In this document: piece by piece, positions 43,155-52,557 of the stretch
How positions within the stretch are numbered: the stretch's first letter is position 1
Layout of the letters: the number at the start of each line of letters is the position of its first letter
DNA from: Halanaerobium saccharolyticum
Lineage (GTDB): Bacteria; Bacillota; Halanaerobiia; Halanaerobiales; Halanaerobiaceae
Reading direction: 5' to 3'
NCBI RefSeq assembly: GCF_003053565.1
Contig: NZ_QAXS01000002.1
Span: 83,830-147,829, forward strand
DNA length: 64,000 nucleotides
The notes under the pieces: model-generated
Seen by the model: only the letters and a program-made list of their open reading frames with translations
What the model was told of the DNA's origin: nothing
Database searches by the model: none
Position numbers and translations under genes: made by a program

Positions 43155-45383
43155 ATGGAGTTTGATACTTTAAAATTAACAGGTCAGAGATGGGAAGAGC
43201 AGATTGATGTTCGAGATTTTGTGCAGCAGAATTATACTCCCTATACAGGTGGAGCTGATTTTTTAGAAGGCCCAACTAAAAGAACTGAAGATCTCTGGCG
43301 ACAGAGTTCCGAACTTTTAAAAAAAGAAAGAGAAAATGATGGTGTACTGGCCATTGATACAGAAACAGTTGCAGATATCAACGCCTATGACGCCGGTTAT
43401 ATTGACCGGGAGCAGGAAATAATAGTTGGACTGCAGACTGATCAACCTTTAAAGAGAACCTTAAATACCTATGGAGGAATCAGAATGGCCCGTCAGGCAG
43501 CAGAAGCCTACGGCGAAAAAGTTGATCCCGAAATAGATGAGATTTTTACTAAATATAGAAAGACCCACAACGATGGTGTTTATGATGCCTACACCCCAGA
43601 AATTAGAGAAATCAGGCGCTCGGGTGTAATTACCGGCCTGCCGGATGCTTACGGACGCGGCAGAATCATCGGTGATTACAGGCGAGTAGCACTTTATGGT
43701 GTGGACAGACTGATTGAAGCTAAAAAGGAAGATAAGACCAATTTAAAGAGCCCGATGACAGAAGAGACAATTCGCCTCAGAGAAGAGGTCAGTGATCAGA
43801 TTAAAGCGCTGAAAAAATTAAAGGGGCTTGGAGAAACTTACGGCTGTGACCTTTCACGTCCGGCAAAAAATGCAGAAGAGGCCGTCCAGTGGACCTATCT
43901 TGCCTATCTGGCTGCAATTCAGGAAAATAATGGGGCGGCAATGTCCTTTGGTCGGGTGGCAGAATTCTTTGATATCTATTTTGAAAGAGACCTAGAAGCC
44001 GGACTGCTGACCGAAAAAGAAGCTCAGGAAATTATCGATGATTTTGTAATCAAACTGAGGCTGGCCCGCCAGCTGAGAACTCCAGCCTACAATGAGCTCT
44101 TCAGTGGAGATCCACTCTGGGTAACAATTGTACTTGGAGGAATCGGAATTGACACCAGACCTCTGGTAACCAAAACCAGCTACAGAATTTTAAATACTCT
44201 CTATAATCTCGGCCCGGCTCCGGAGCCCAACCTGACTGTTCTCTGGTCAGAAAAACTGCCGGAGAGCTTTAAAAACTACTGCACCAAGGTTTCTAAAGAT
44301 ACAAGCTCCCTGCAGTATGAAAATGACGATTTGATGCGCCGCAACTTTTCTGATGATTATGGAATCGCCTGCTGTGTATCTGCAATGACACCGGGTAAGG
44401 ATATTCAGTATTTTGGTGCCCGCTGCAACCTGCCTAAAACCCTACTTTATTCCCTAAATGGTGGTAAGGATGAGAAAACAGGGGCTCAGGTGGGACCCGA
44501 ATTTAAACCCTATGAGGGAGATGTTTTAGAATACGATCAGGTGATGAAAAACTTTGACCGCTTCCTTGACTGGTTGAGTGAAAAGTACGTGGATGCTTTA
44601 AATATTATTCACTTTATGCACGATAAATATGCCTATGAGGCAGTTCAGATGGCCCTGCACGATACAGAAGTACAGCGGATCATGGGCTTTGGAGTAGCAG
44701 GACTTTCTATTATTGCTGACTCCTTAAGTGCTATTAAATATGCTGAAGTTAGACCGGTTAGAAATGAAGACGGAATGATCATTGATTTTGAAATTGAGGG
44801 AGACTTCCCTAAATACGGTAATGATGATGACCGGGTTGATGAGCTGGCAGTAGAAGTACTAAAATTATTTATCAATAAATTAAAACAGCATCAGCTCTAC
44901 CGGGATGCAGTTCATTCCATGTCAGTTCTGACCATTACCTCAAATGTAGTTTACGGTAAAAAGACAGGAGCAACTCCGGACGGCAGAGAAGCAGGAGAAG
45001 CCTTTGCTCCAGGAGCCAATCCCATGCACGGCAGAGATACTTCAGGTGCTTTAGCCTCCCTTAATTCTGTGGCTAAAATACCATATGAGTACTGCCAGGA
45101 TGGTATTTCCAATACCTTCTCCATTGTGCCGAAAGCATTAGGTAAATCTGAGTCAGCTCAGGTTAATAACCTGACTTCGATTCTGGATGGCTACTTTGGC
45201 CAGGGAGCACACCACTTAAATGTCAATGTTCTAAAGCGGGAAACCCTGCTTGATGCAGTGGAACATCCGGAAGAATATCCACAGCTGACAATCAGAGTTT
45301 CCGGTTATGCGGTTAACTTTATTAAGCTGACTCCAGAACAGCAGCAGGAAGTAATTGCGAGAACTTTTCACAAAGAAATGTAA
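43155..45383 (+). CDS. pflB: Pyruvate formate-lyase
   Basis: Glycyl-radical enzyme cleaving pyruvate plus CoA to acetyl-CoA and formate, 742 residues. The catalytic cysteine pair is C406-C407 in GIACCVSAM. The glycyl-radical site is G717 in [21 protein letters not shown] and [12 protein letters not shown] are PFL-type. SD AGAGGAGGAT precedes the ATG. Followed by its activase. Under a ZTP riboswitch and a second promoter. Confidence 0.96.
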   Translation: MEFDTLKLTGQRWEEQIDVRDFVQQNYTPYTGGADFLEGPTKRTEDLWRQSSELLKKERENDGVLAIDTETVADINAYDAGYIDREQEIIVGLQTDQPLKRTLNTYGGIRMARQAAEAYGEKVDPEIDEIFTKYRKTHNDGVYDAYTPEIREIRRSGVITGLPDAYGRGRIIGDYRRVALYGVDRLIEAKKEDKTNLKSPMTEETIRLREEVSDQIKALKKLKGLGETYGCDLSRPAKNAEEAVQWTYLAYLAAIQENNGAAMSFGRVAEFFDIYFERDLEAGLLTEKEAQEIIDDFVIKLRLARQLRTPAYNELFSGDPLWVTIVLGGIGIDTRPLVTKTSYRILNTLYNLGPAPEPNLTVLWSEKLPESFKNYCTKVSKDTSSLQYENDDLMRRNFSDDYGIACCVSAMTPGKDIQYFGARCNLPKTLLYSLNGGKDEKTGAQVGPEFKPYEGDVLEYDQVMKNFDRFLDWLSEKYVDALNIIHFMHDKYAYEAVQMALHDTEVQRIMGFGVAGLSIIADSLSAIKYAEVRPVRNEDGMIIDFEIEGDFPKYGNDDDRVDELAVEVLKLFINKLKQHQLYRDAVHSMSVLTITSNVVYGKKTGATPDGREAGEAFAPGANPMHGRDTSGALASLNSVAKIPYEYCQDGISNTFSIVPKALGKSESAQVNNLTSILDGYFGQGAHHLNVNVLKRETLLDAVEHPEEYPQLTIRVSGYAVNFIKLTPEQQQEVIARTFHKEM

Positions 45384-45403
45384 TGTTACTATTTGAACCT
45401 ACT

Positions 45404-45447
45404 ATTTGAACCAGGTCCAAAACCAACATTTTGGACCTGGTTCAAAT
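45404..45447 (+). other. Perfect 19-bp hairpin between pflB and pflA
   Basis: Left arm 45404-45422 and right arm 45429-45447 are exact complements around CCAACA, with no T tract. Each arm is itself a near dyad, TTTGAACCAGGTCCAAA and its complement. Probable mRNA-stability/processing element or tandem operator. Confidence 0.7.
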
Positions 45448-45465
45448 AAACAAAAGGAGGTTACA

Positions 45466-46194
45466 ATGGCTGAAGGATATATACATTCAACTGAAAGTAT
45501 GGGCACTGTTGATGGACCGGGAATCCGCTTTGTTGTTTTTACTCAGGGCTGTCCCCTGCGCTGTCAGTACTGCCACAATCCCGACACCTGGAAGTTAAAA
45601 GAAGGGAAAAAGGTTTCTACTGACTCCCTGCTGGAGAAGATTGTTAAAATCAAACCCTATATCGAGCGCTCAGGTGGTGGTCTCACAATTTCCGGGGGTG
45701 AGCCGACAATGCAGCCGGAATTCACTCTTGATCTCTTAAAAAAGGCAAAAGCTGAAGGACTGCATACAGCCCTTGATACTTCTGGTTTTGTGGAGCCCGA
45801 AAAGTTTAAAAAATTTCTGCCCTATCTGGATCTGGTACTGCTGGATATCAAAACAATGGATGATCTGATCCACCAGGATCTAACCGGGGTCAGCAACCAA
45901 AAGACGCTTAAGTTGGTCGAGCTGCTGGAAAAAGAAAAACAGCCCTACTGGGTCAGACAGGTTATAGTTCCTGGAATTACTGATGATCTGGAGAAGATGA
46001 GGCAGTTTGCAGAATATCTCAAACCCAAAAAATACTTAGAAAAAATTGAGCTGCTGCCCTACCACGAGTTAGGAAAACACAAGTGGGAAAACTTAGGCCT
46101 GGAATATAAACTTGCAGCTGTCAAGCCACCTTCGGAAAAGAAAATGGCAGAACTAAATGCGGTTTTTAAAAATTATAAAATTAATATAGCCTGA
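45466..46194 (+). CDS. pflA: Pyruvate formate-lyase activating enzyme
   Basis: Radical-SAM activase that installs the glycyl radical on PflB, 242 residues. The iron-sulfur motif is CPLRCQYC, preceded by GTVDGPGIRFVVFTQG, with TISGGEPTMQPEF and LLPYHELGKHKW downstream. The start is the ATG at 45466, with AAAGGAGG upstream; the frame extends upstream through the hairpin without an SD. Confidence 0.95.
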   Translation: MAEGYIHSTESMGTVDGPGIRFVVFTQGCPLRCQYCHNPDTWKLKEGKKVSTDSLLEKIVKIKPYIERSGGGLTISGGEPTMQPEFTLDLLKKAKAEGLHTALDTSGFVEPEKFKKFLPYLDLVLLDIKTMDDLIHQDLTGVSNQKTLKLVELLEKEKQPYWVRQVIVPGITDDLEKMRQFAEYLKPKKYLEKIELLPYHELGKHKWENLGLEYKLAAVKPPSEKKMAELNAVFKNYKINIA

Positions 46195-46235
46195 GCTGGC
46201 TGAAACCAGATTTAAGCAGGTTTTTATTAATAATT

Positions 46236-46275
46236 CCCGTTTGAGATTATTCTCAAGCGGGCTTTTCTGTTTTTA
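46236..46275 (+). terminator. Terminator of the pfl operon
   Basis: CCCGTTTGAG (46236-46245) pairs with CTCAAGCGGG (46252-46261), followed by CTTTTCTGTTTTT. Confidence 0.8.
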
Positions 46276-46287
46276 TGTCGAAATTTA

Positions 46288-46296
46288 TGTTATAAT
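46288..46296 (+). promoter_or_regulatory. Extended -10 promoter
   Basis: TGTTATAAT exact extended -10 upstream of the GH13 gene. Confidence 0.5.
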
Positions 46297-46356
46297 TATC
46301 TAACAATAAACATTATTTATTAAAATAAAGTTAATTAAACTAGGAGCTAAGGAAAT

Positions 46357-47454
46357 ATGTTAATTTTACAGGGATTTTACTGGAACTGTCTTGATGACTG
46401 GTGGGAAGAAATTTCGTCTATTGCAGATGAGATAGCAGTTAAGGGATTTGATACAGTCTGGCTGCCGCCTCCATCAAGAGGGATGAATGGAAAAAACTCA
46501 ATGGGTTATGATATAAAAGAACATTATAATTTGAATTCTAAATTTGGCAATAAAAAGACTCTAAAAAAACTGATCAAGCGACTGCATCACAATGAGGTCA
46601 AGGTAATGGCGGATTTGGTTTTAGGCCACATGCTGGGTGGAGATAAAGAGTGGAACCCACACTTTGAGGAAAAAACTTTCACCAGATTTGCGGAAGCTGA
46701 TTTCCCTAAAAATCATCAACATTTCTGCCATGAGTGTGGTGACTGCAGCAGCCGCAACAGCTTTGGAGAGACGATCTGTTATTACTCTGATGACGAATAT
46801 ATGAAAAATGAACTGATAAACTGGGCCAGCTGGCTGAAAAATGAGATAGGTTTTGACAGCTTCAGACTGGATAACCTCAAGGATATGCGCTGGGATTTTG
46901 CGAAGGAATTTGCCGATCACTTTCGTGATAATACCTTTATGGTGGGAGAATACTGGCATGGTGATGACCGGATTCTGGAGGAGTTTATTGACCACAGTCA
47001 GATAAATTTATTTAACTTTCCGCTTTATTACAGCATCAAGGAGATGTGTATGGATCCCTTTTTTCCCGTTCAGAGTCTGGAGGGAATTTCCAAAAAAAAT
47101 AAGGTTAATTTTTTATCAAATCATGATATAGAAAGAGATGAAAGAGACTTTAACCGGGATGCAATTATCACCAATAAGGAGCTCGGCTATGCCTATATAC
47201 TTTTTCAGGATAATCCAGCCGTAATTTACTGGAATGACTATTTTAAATATGATTTAAAAGAGAAGCTCGATGAACTGATTAATTTGCGAAGAAATTCTGA
47301 AGATCAGCCACTGGAGATTGTGACTTTAAATGATGATATTTATCATGCCCGCCGCGGCAGATATAACCTGATTATTAATAATGCCTATGATGATTATTAC
47401 TATTCCGGTTTGACTGTAAATGGCAGGGATTATGAGATATTTGTTCAGGATTAA
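46357..47454 (+). CDS. GH13 alpha-amylase-like glycosidase
   Basis: Small alpha-amylase family protein, 365 residues, no signal peptide, so intracellular. TIM-barrel motifs: GFDTVWLPPPSRG, VMADLVLGHM, the nucleophile region FDSFRLDNLKDM, the acid/base FMVGEYW, and FLSNHDIERD. The usual C-terminal beta domain is very short. Its substrate is likely short imported maltodextrins. SD weak (TAGGAG). It lies 33 bp before recQ. Confidence 0.85.
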   Translation: MLILQGFYWNCLDDWWEEISSIADEIAVKGFDTVWLPPPSRGMNGKNSMGYDIKEHYNLNSKFGNKKTLKKLIKRLHHNEVKVMADLVLGHMLGGDKEWNPHFEEKTFTRFAEADFPKNHQHFCHECGDCSSRNSFGETICYYSDDEYMKNELINWASWLKNEIGFDSFRLDNLKDMRWDFAKEFADHFRDNTFMVGEYWHGDDRILEEFIDHSQINLFNFPLYYSIKEMCMDPFFPVQSLEGISKKNKVNFLSNHDIERDERDFNRDAIITNKELGYAYILFQDNPAVIYWNDYFKYDLKEKLDELINLRRNSEDQPLEIVTLNDDIYHARRGRYNLIINNAYDDYYYSGLTVNGRDYEIFVQD

Positions 47455-47486
47455 AGCAAAAAATTAAGCAGCAGGAAGGAATTTTT

Positions 47487-49265
47487 ATGTCTAAAGCTAC
47501 AGATATCAAAGAAATTTTAAATAAATACTATGGTTACAGCAGTTTTAGAAAAGGGCAGCAGGAATTAATTGAAAATATTATCGCAGGTAGAGATACAGTC
47601 GCTGTAATGCCGACTGGTTCCGGAAAATCACTCTGTTACCAGATTCCAGCCCTTATTTTTGAAGGTTTAACTATTGTGATTTCTCCTTTGATTTCTCTGA
47701 TGAAGGATCAGGTCGATGCCTTAAAAGAGATGGGAATCAAAGCGACTTTTATCAACAGCTCGATTGCAAATCAGGAACTGGAAATGAGAATAGAGGCTGC
47801 AGCTGCGGGGGAATATAAGCTGCTCTATGTTGCTCCGGAGAGGTTAAACTCTTTCCGTTTTTTAAAGCTCCTGCAGCAGATTGATATTGAAATGATTGCA
47901 GTCGATGAGGCTCACTGTGTTTCTCAGTGGGGACATGATTTCCGCCCCAGTTATTTAAACATTTCTCAGGTTATAGACAGGCTTAAGCCTCGGCCCATAC
48001 TGAGCGCCTTTACCGCTACAGCTACTCCGGCAGTCAGGAAGGATATCAGCAAACAGCTGCAGATGGAAAATCCCAATATTTACACCGGGGGTTTTGATAG
48101 AGCCAACTTAAGCTTCAAGCTGCGCAAGGGTATAGATAAGGATCAGTTTTTAAAGGATTATCTAAAAGTTAATTCCGAGCAGCCGGGAATTATTTATGCG
48201 GCAACCAGAAAAGAAGTCAACAGAATCTATGAGCTGCTAGCCGGTCTGGATTATCAGGTCGGCAGGTATCATGCCGGTCTTTCAGAAAAAGAGAGGACAG
48301 CTGTTCAGGAAGATTTTATCTATGATAAGCTTAAAATTGTGGTGGCCACCAATGCCTTTGGGATGGGGATTGACAAGTCCAATGTCCGCTTTGTAATCCA
48401 CTACAACATGCCCAAAAATATGGAGTCCTATTATCAGGAGGCGGGCCGTGCCGGTCGTGATGGAGAGCCAGCAGACTGTATTTTGCTCTATTCACCGGGA
48501 GATAAGCATATTCAGAAATTTTTGATCGATCAGGTAGAGTCTTCCCCAACAAGAAAAGAGGAGCATCTAAAAAAATTACAGCAGATGGTCGATTACTGCC
48601 ACACCAGCAGGTGTCTGCGCGCCTATATTTTAGAATATTTTGGTGACCAAAAGGTACCGGAGAGCTGTAATAACTGCAGCAGCTGCAATGACCAGCGAGA
48701 TTTGAAAGATATCACAGTTGAGGCGCAGAAAATTTTATCCTGTGTTTACCGGCTTGATCAGCGCTGGGGAATTACTGTTACAGCCAAGGTGCTGGCAGGT
48801 TCAAAGAGCCAGAAGATTCTAGAATCAAATTTTGATCAGCTTTCAACCTACGGGATTATGCCGGGTTATACGATTAAGGAGATTAAGAATTTGATTAATC
48901 TGCTGGTGGCCGATGATTATCTGAGCCAGTCAGGAGCTAAGTACCCGCTTTTAAAGTTAAATCAAAAATCATATCAGATTATGAACGGCGAACTCGAGGT
49001 AGAAAAAAGGGTAGAAGCAGAACAAAAACAGGTCAGTGAGGACAGCGAGCTTTTTATGATTTTAAAAGAGCTGCGCAAAGAAATTTCCCAAAAGGAAGGT
49101 GTCCCACCCTATATTATTTTTCACGACAGCACCTTAAAGGATATGTGCCGGGTTCTTCCCCAAAACCAATCTCAGATGCTTGAAGTAAGTGGAGTTGGAG
49201 AAGTAAAGTATTCCCGCTATGGCAGAGAATTTTTAACTAAAATAAAAGAAAATACCGAACTATAA
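47487..49265 (+). CDS. recQ: RecQ DNA helicase
   Basis: ATP-dependent 3'-5' helicase of recombination and fork repair, 592 residues. Walker A MPTGSGKSLCYQ, Walker B DEAHCVSQWGHDF, motif VI QEAGRAGRDG. The RecQ zinc-binding domain has its Cys set in CHTSRCLRAYIL and CNNCSSC. A winged-helix RQC (about 405-495) and a C-terminal HRDC domain (about 515-590) complete the classic layout. SD AGGAAGGA precedes the ATG. Confidence 0.95.
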   Translation: MSKATDIKEILNKYYGYSSFRKGQQELIENIIAGRDTVAVMPTGSGKSLCYQIPALIFEGLTIVISPLISLMKDQVDALKEMGIKATFINSSIANQELEMRIEAAAAGEYKLLYVAPERLNSFRFLKLLQQIDIEMIAVDEAHCVSQWGHDFRPSYLNISQVIDRLKPRPILSAFTATATPAVRKDISKQLQMENPNIYTGGFDRANLSFKLRKGIDKDQFLKDYLKVNSEQPGIIYAATRKEVNRIYELLAGLDYQVGRYHAGLSEKERTAVQEDFIYDKLKIVVATNAFGMGIDKSNVRFVIHYNMPKNMESYYQEAGRAGRDGEPADCILLYSPGDKHIQKFLIDQVESSPTRKEEHLKKLQQMVDYCHTSRCLRAYILEYFGDQKVPESCNNCSSCNDQRDLKDITVEAQKILSCVYRLDQRWGITVTAKVLAGSKSQKILESNFDQLSTYGIMPGYTIKEIKNLINLLVADDYLSQSGAKYPLLKLNQKSYQIMNGELEVEKRVEAEQKQVSEDSELFMILKELRKEISQKEGVPPYIIFHDSTLKDMCRVLPQNQSQMLEVSGVGEVKYSRYGREFLTKIKENTEL

Positions 49266-49276
49266 AGGATGATAAA

Positions 49277-49426
49277 ATGACTGATAAAACTAAGAAGAAT
49301 CTAATTTATTTTGGAATTGGTCTCTTTCTTGTGTTTATTATTAGATATTTTAATTTAAATTTCCTTCCCGCTATGACTCTGGCGCTGATTGTCAGTATTA
49401 CTGCCGGCTATTTTATAAAAAAATAA
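49277..49426 (+). CDS. Small two-TM membrane protein
   Basis: 49-residue [18 protein letters not shown] onward, with two hydrophobic segments (about 9-23 and 30-45) and a Lys-Lys end. AAAGGATG precedes the ATG. It lies 11 bp after recQ and before a promoter-like region of the CFA gene. No family recognised; size and SD support a real gene. Confidence 0.6.
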   Translation: MTDKTKKNLIYFGIGLFLVFIIRYFNLNFLPAMTLALIVSITAGYFIKK

Positions 49427-49513
49427 CTTTTAGTTAATGCAATTTTAATAATACTGCTGTATAATATTAACTAATAATATTTTTATAAATAATCACTTAT
49501 TGAGGTGATAACT

Positions 49514-50575
49514 TTGGATTTAGATAATATTCTGGCAACTGGGAAAATACCTGACTTTTTATTGAGAAGAGGAATTAGAAGGATTGTCAAAAAAAGGATT
49601 AAAAAGCAGAATAAGCTTACAATTGAAGATAGATTTAAATACTTAAAAATGTTTAGGGAGAATTTGAAAACACAGCCAATAGCTGTCCAAACCGAAGCGG
49701 CTAATGAGCAGCACTATGAACTTCCACCCGAGTTTTTTGAAAAAATTCTGGGCAGAAATTTAAAGTACAGCTGCTGCTACTGGTCTGATGATCTAAGCTA
49801 TAAAAAGTTAAAAAAACAGGATGACCTGCAGCAGAGACTTGACCAGGCTGAAGATGAAATGCTGAAGCTGACTGCCGAGAGGGCAGAAATTGAAAATGGA
49901 CAGAATATTTTGGAACTCGGCTGCGGCTGGGGATCCCTTTCTTTTTATCTGGCAAAAAAATTTCCTGATTCGAGGATTATTGCAGTTTCCAATTCAAAGC
50001 TGCAGATAAATTATATCAATCAGCTGGCAGCTAACAATAGAATTGAGAATCTAAGAGCGGTAAAAGCAGATATCAATAATTTTTCTACAGATGCCAGATT
50101 TGATCGGATAGTATCGGTCGAGATGTTTGAACATATGCGCAACTATCAGAAGTTAATGGAGAAAGTAAGCAGCTTTTTAACTGATGAGGGCAAACTATTT
50201 ATTCACATTTTTACCCATCAATTTTATCCCTTTACCTATCAGGACAGCAAAAATACTGACTGGATGGCCCGCTATTTTTTCAGTGGCGGCACAATGCCCA
50301 GCCAGGATCTGCTCCATTATTTTAGCAGTGACCTTAGTTTAGAAAAGCAGTGGGCAGTATCAGGCAGCCACTATCAGAAAACTCTAGAAGCCTGGCTTTC
50401 AATAATGGACCAGAAAAAACAGTCTATTTATCCAATTTTAGAATCAACCTATGGAGCTCAGGATGCTGAGAAGTGGTGGAATTACTGGCGCCTATTTTTC
50501 ATATCCTCGGCTGAGTTCTTTGGTTATAACGGTGGAGATGAGTGGTTTATCAGCCATTATCTCTTCCAAAAGTAA
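49514..50575 (+). CDS. Cyclopropane-fatty-acid synthase-like methyltransferase
   Basis: SAM-dependent methyltransferase of the CFA synthase/mycolate methylase family, 353 residues. It would modify unsaturated membrane lipids or similar substrates. Marks: EQHYELPPEFF, the CYWSDD context, SAM loop LELGCGWGSLSFYLA, SVEMFEHMRNY and MPSQDLL, with WWNYWRLFF near the C-terminus. The TTG at 49514 sits 6 nt after GAGGTG; the GTG at 49505 lies inside the SD. TATAAT at 49460-49465 may be its -10. Confidence 0.85.
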   Translation: MDLDNILATGKIPDFLLRRGIRRIVKKRIKKQNKLTIEDRFKYLKMFRENLKTQPIAVQTEAANEQHYELPPEFFEKILGRNLKYSCCYWSDDLSYKKLKKQDDLQQRLDQAEDEMLKLTAERAEIENGQNILELGCGWGSLSFYLAKKFPDSRIIAVSNSKLQINYINQLAANNRIENLRAVKADINNFSTDARFDRIVSVEMFEHMRNYQKLMEKVSSFLTDEGKLFIHIFTHQFYPFTYQDSKNTDWMARYFFSGGTMPSQDLLHYFSSDLSLEKQWAVSGSHYQKTLEAWLSIMDQKKQSIYPILESTYGAQDAEKWWNYWRLFFISSAEFFGYNGGDEWFISHYLFQK

Positions 50576-50601
50576 AAATGTAATGCTTATATCAAAAGTG
50601 T

Positions 50602-50638
50602 ACCCATACATGGTTTAGCTGTGTATGGGTTTTATTTA
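50602..50638. terminator. Terminator after the CFA gene
   Basis: ACCCATACA (50602-50610) pairs with TGTATGGGT (50622-50630), followed by TTTATTT. Probably also serves mscS on the minus strand, with CACTTTT downstream. Confidence 0.7.
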
Positions 50639-51648
50639 TCTTCTGGAAATTCGACTCTGGTTCTGGGCAGACTCTCGGGATAATTTTCCTGGATAAATTT
50701 GATCAGCTTCTCCCGCAGATAAACTCTGAGTTCCCAGGCTGTTGGTGAGTCATCAGCACTGACTAAAATTCTCAGCTCCATCGATTTTTCACTGGCATCA
50801 GTTACCTGAACCACCTTAACCTTGCCGTCCCAGAGCTTATTATCCTCCAGCAGCCGGTCCAGTTCCTCTCTGACTGCATCAACAGAAATTGTGTAGTCTG
50901 TGTATAAAAAGACAGTTCCCAGAATAAAAGATGATTTTCGGGTCCAGTTCTGAAAAATATTATCGATAAAATAAGTTGTGGGGACAACCAGCCTTCTGCG
51001 GTCCCAGACTTTAACCACCACATAAGTTAAATTAATTTCTTCAATCCAGCCCCACTCACCGTTGACGATAACTACATCCTGAACCCTAATTGGCTGAGCT
51101 ATAGCAAGCTGGATGCCGGCAATAATCGAGGCAATAATCTTCTGGGCAGAAAAACCAATAATAATACTGGCCACACCTGCAGAAGCAAATAAACTGATGC
51201 CGACCTGCCTGATCGAATCAAAAGTCATTAGGGCAGCAGCAACTGCAATAAAGATAATCAAAACTTTAATAACCCGCTCTAAGATTCGGTACTGAGTATG
51301 TATTTTTCGGGCCTTTAAATTATTGCTGACATCAATTTTATGAGTATCATCAAGATAGAGCCTGATTAAATGCATCAGCCGAATTATAAACCAGCTGATT
51401 AAAAAGATAATTGTAATTCTTAAAAAGTGATTCAAAAAAGCAAGTAATTCATTGCTCTCTTTGAGATAATAAAAAGGAATCAAAAGCGCAATATTTATCA
51501 GCAGATAGAGCAGAGGAATCTTAAGGTTTTCTCTAATCTGTTTATATCGCTTTTCACTTAAATCTTTTAAAATAAATCTGGTTGAATAAAGCAGCACAAA
51601 ATAGATAACTGTAAATGCCGCCAGGGAAATCAAAAAATTCCAGTACAT
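50632..51648 (-). CDS. MscS-type mechanosensitive channel
   Basis: Small-conductance mechanosensitive channel releasing solutes on osmotic downshock, relevant for a halophile; 338 residues. Four or more N-terminal membrane segments precede the pore helix region GFSAQKIIASIIAGIQLAIA. Then comes the beta domain with IRVQDVVIVNGEWGWIEEI and VVPTTYFIDNIFQNW. The ATG at 51648 (MYWNFLISLAAF) follows GAGGTGAT; the ATG at 51705 has no SD. Confidence 0.9.
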   Translation of the reverse strand: MYWNFLISLAAFTVIYFVLLYSTRFILKDLSEKRYKQIRENLKIPLLYLLINIALLIPFYYLKESNELLAFLNHFLRITIIFLISWFIIRLMHLIRLYLDDTHKIDVSNNLKARKIHTQYRILERVIKVLIIFIAVAAALMTFDSIRQVGISLFASAGVASIIIGFSAQKIIASIIAGIQLAIAQPIRVQDVVIVNGEWGWIEEINLTYVVVKVWDRRRLVVPTTYFIDNIFQNWTRKSSFILGTVFLYTDYTISVDAVREELDRLLEDNKLWDGKVKVVQVTDASEKSMELRILVSADDSPTAWELRVYLREKLIKFIQENYPESLPRTRVEFPEDK

Positions 51649-51791
51649 TTTGCCATCACCTCTTTTAATTAATATAATTATAAATCCCCGCCAGCTAAAA
51701 TTCAAATTTCTGTGATTTTTTCAGCTCTGATCCAAAAGCAGCCTACTTTTTTCCATTTTGTATTTTATTTATTAAATTTTTTCTCAAATTT

Positions 51792-51800
51792 TGTTATAAT
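51792..51800 (+). promoter_or_regulatory. Extended -10 promoter
   Basis: TGTTATAAT exact extended -10 upstream of the 51883 gene; the -35 is weak. Confidence 0.5.
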
Positions 51801-51882
51801 AATAGTTAGAAATTATTGCTAACTGAAGGCAGGTTTTTAAGAATAGATATAGAATGTGTATTAGATAAGGAGGCATAAAAAT

Positions 51883-52488
51883 ATGGATATTACCTGTGAT
51901 CAAAGCTGTGATATGGGATATATTTATCTGCAGAAATTTAGCAAACACTATGAAGATAATTATGATAAGAGCAGATTAATTGCATCCAACCAGCCAATAG
52001 AAGTAGTAGATAATGTTTATCTTAAATTAAATAAGCTTAACTGGCCTGATAAAAAATATACTGATGCAATTATGGATGGAGATTTTATAGAAGAATTTCA
52101 AAATGACCTTGATGATCAGGGTTATATTAAGGGAATAGAGCTTCAGTTAACTGAAAGTAGACTTGAATATCTAATTGAAAACTATAAGATTGCAACTTTT
52201 GAGTTCAATGACAGCCAGTATTATTATATTGCCTTTGCTGAGGATGATGCAGTTTTTGATCCCCAAAATTATGTTTATACATTTTCAGATAAAGAAAATG
52301 CCTTTGTAATTGTCAGCCGCAGTGAAGAGAGGCGTTTTCAGATTACCCTGAATGAAGATAAAGAGTCTAAAAAATCTTTAAGTCCCAAAATTGCATTTAT
52401 CAGGGCTATTATTTTCAAAGAGGATTCGCCCTATGATGTTGACTATCTAAAAAGTTTAAAACTTTATATCAGCAGTGAGGATTATTAA
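51883..52488 (+). CDS. Hypothetical acidic soluble protein
   Basis: 201 residues, not recognised. No signal peptide or membrane segment. Acidic and rich in Tyr, Asp and Asn, with a Cys pair near the start (CDQSC). Predicted mixed alpha/beta with SQYYYIAFAEDDAVFDPQN as a central strand-rich stretch. A strong SD AAGGAGG, its own promoter and a strong terminator indicate a real, monocistronic gene. Confidence 0.7.
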   Translation: MDITCDQSCDMGYIYLQKFSKHYEDNYDKSRLIASNQPIEVVDNVYLKLNKLNWPDKKYTDAIMDGDFIEEFQNDLDDQGYIKGIELQLTESRLEYLIENYKIATFEFNDSQYYYIAFAEDDAVFDPQNYVYTFSDKENAFVIVSRSEERRFQITLNEDKESKKSLSPKIAFIRAIIFKEDSPYDVDYLKSLKLYISSEDY

Positions 52489-52513
52489 AATTTATTTTAA
52501 TCTTAATTTATTA

Positions 52514-52551
52514 AAGCCGGGCAGAAACTTAAGCCCGGCTTATTTTTTTAA
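52514..52551 (+). terminator. Strong terminator
   Basis: AAGCCGGGC (52514-52522) pairs with GCCCGGCTT (52533-52541), followed by ATTTTTTT. Confidence 0.88.
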
Positions 52552-52557
52552 AATTAC

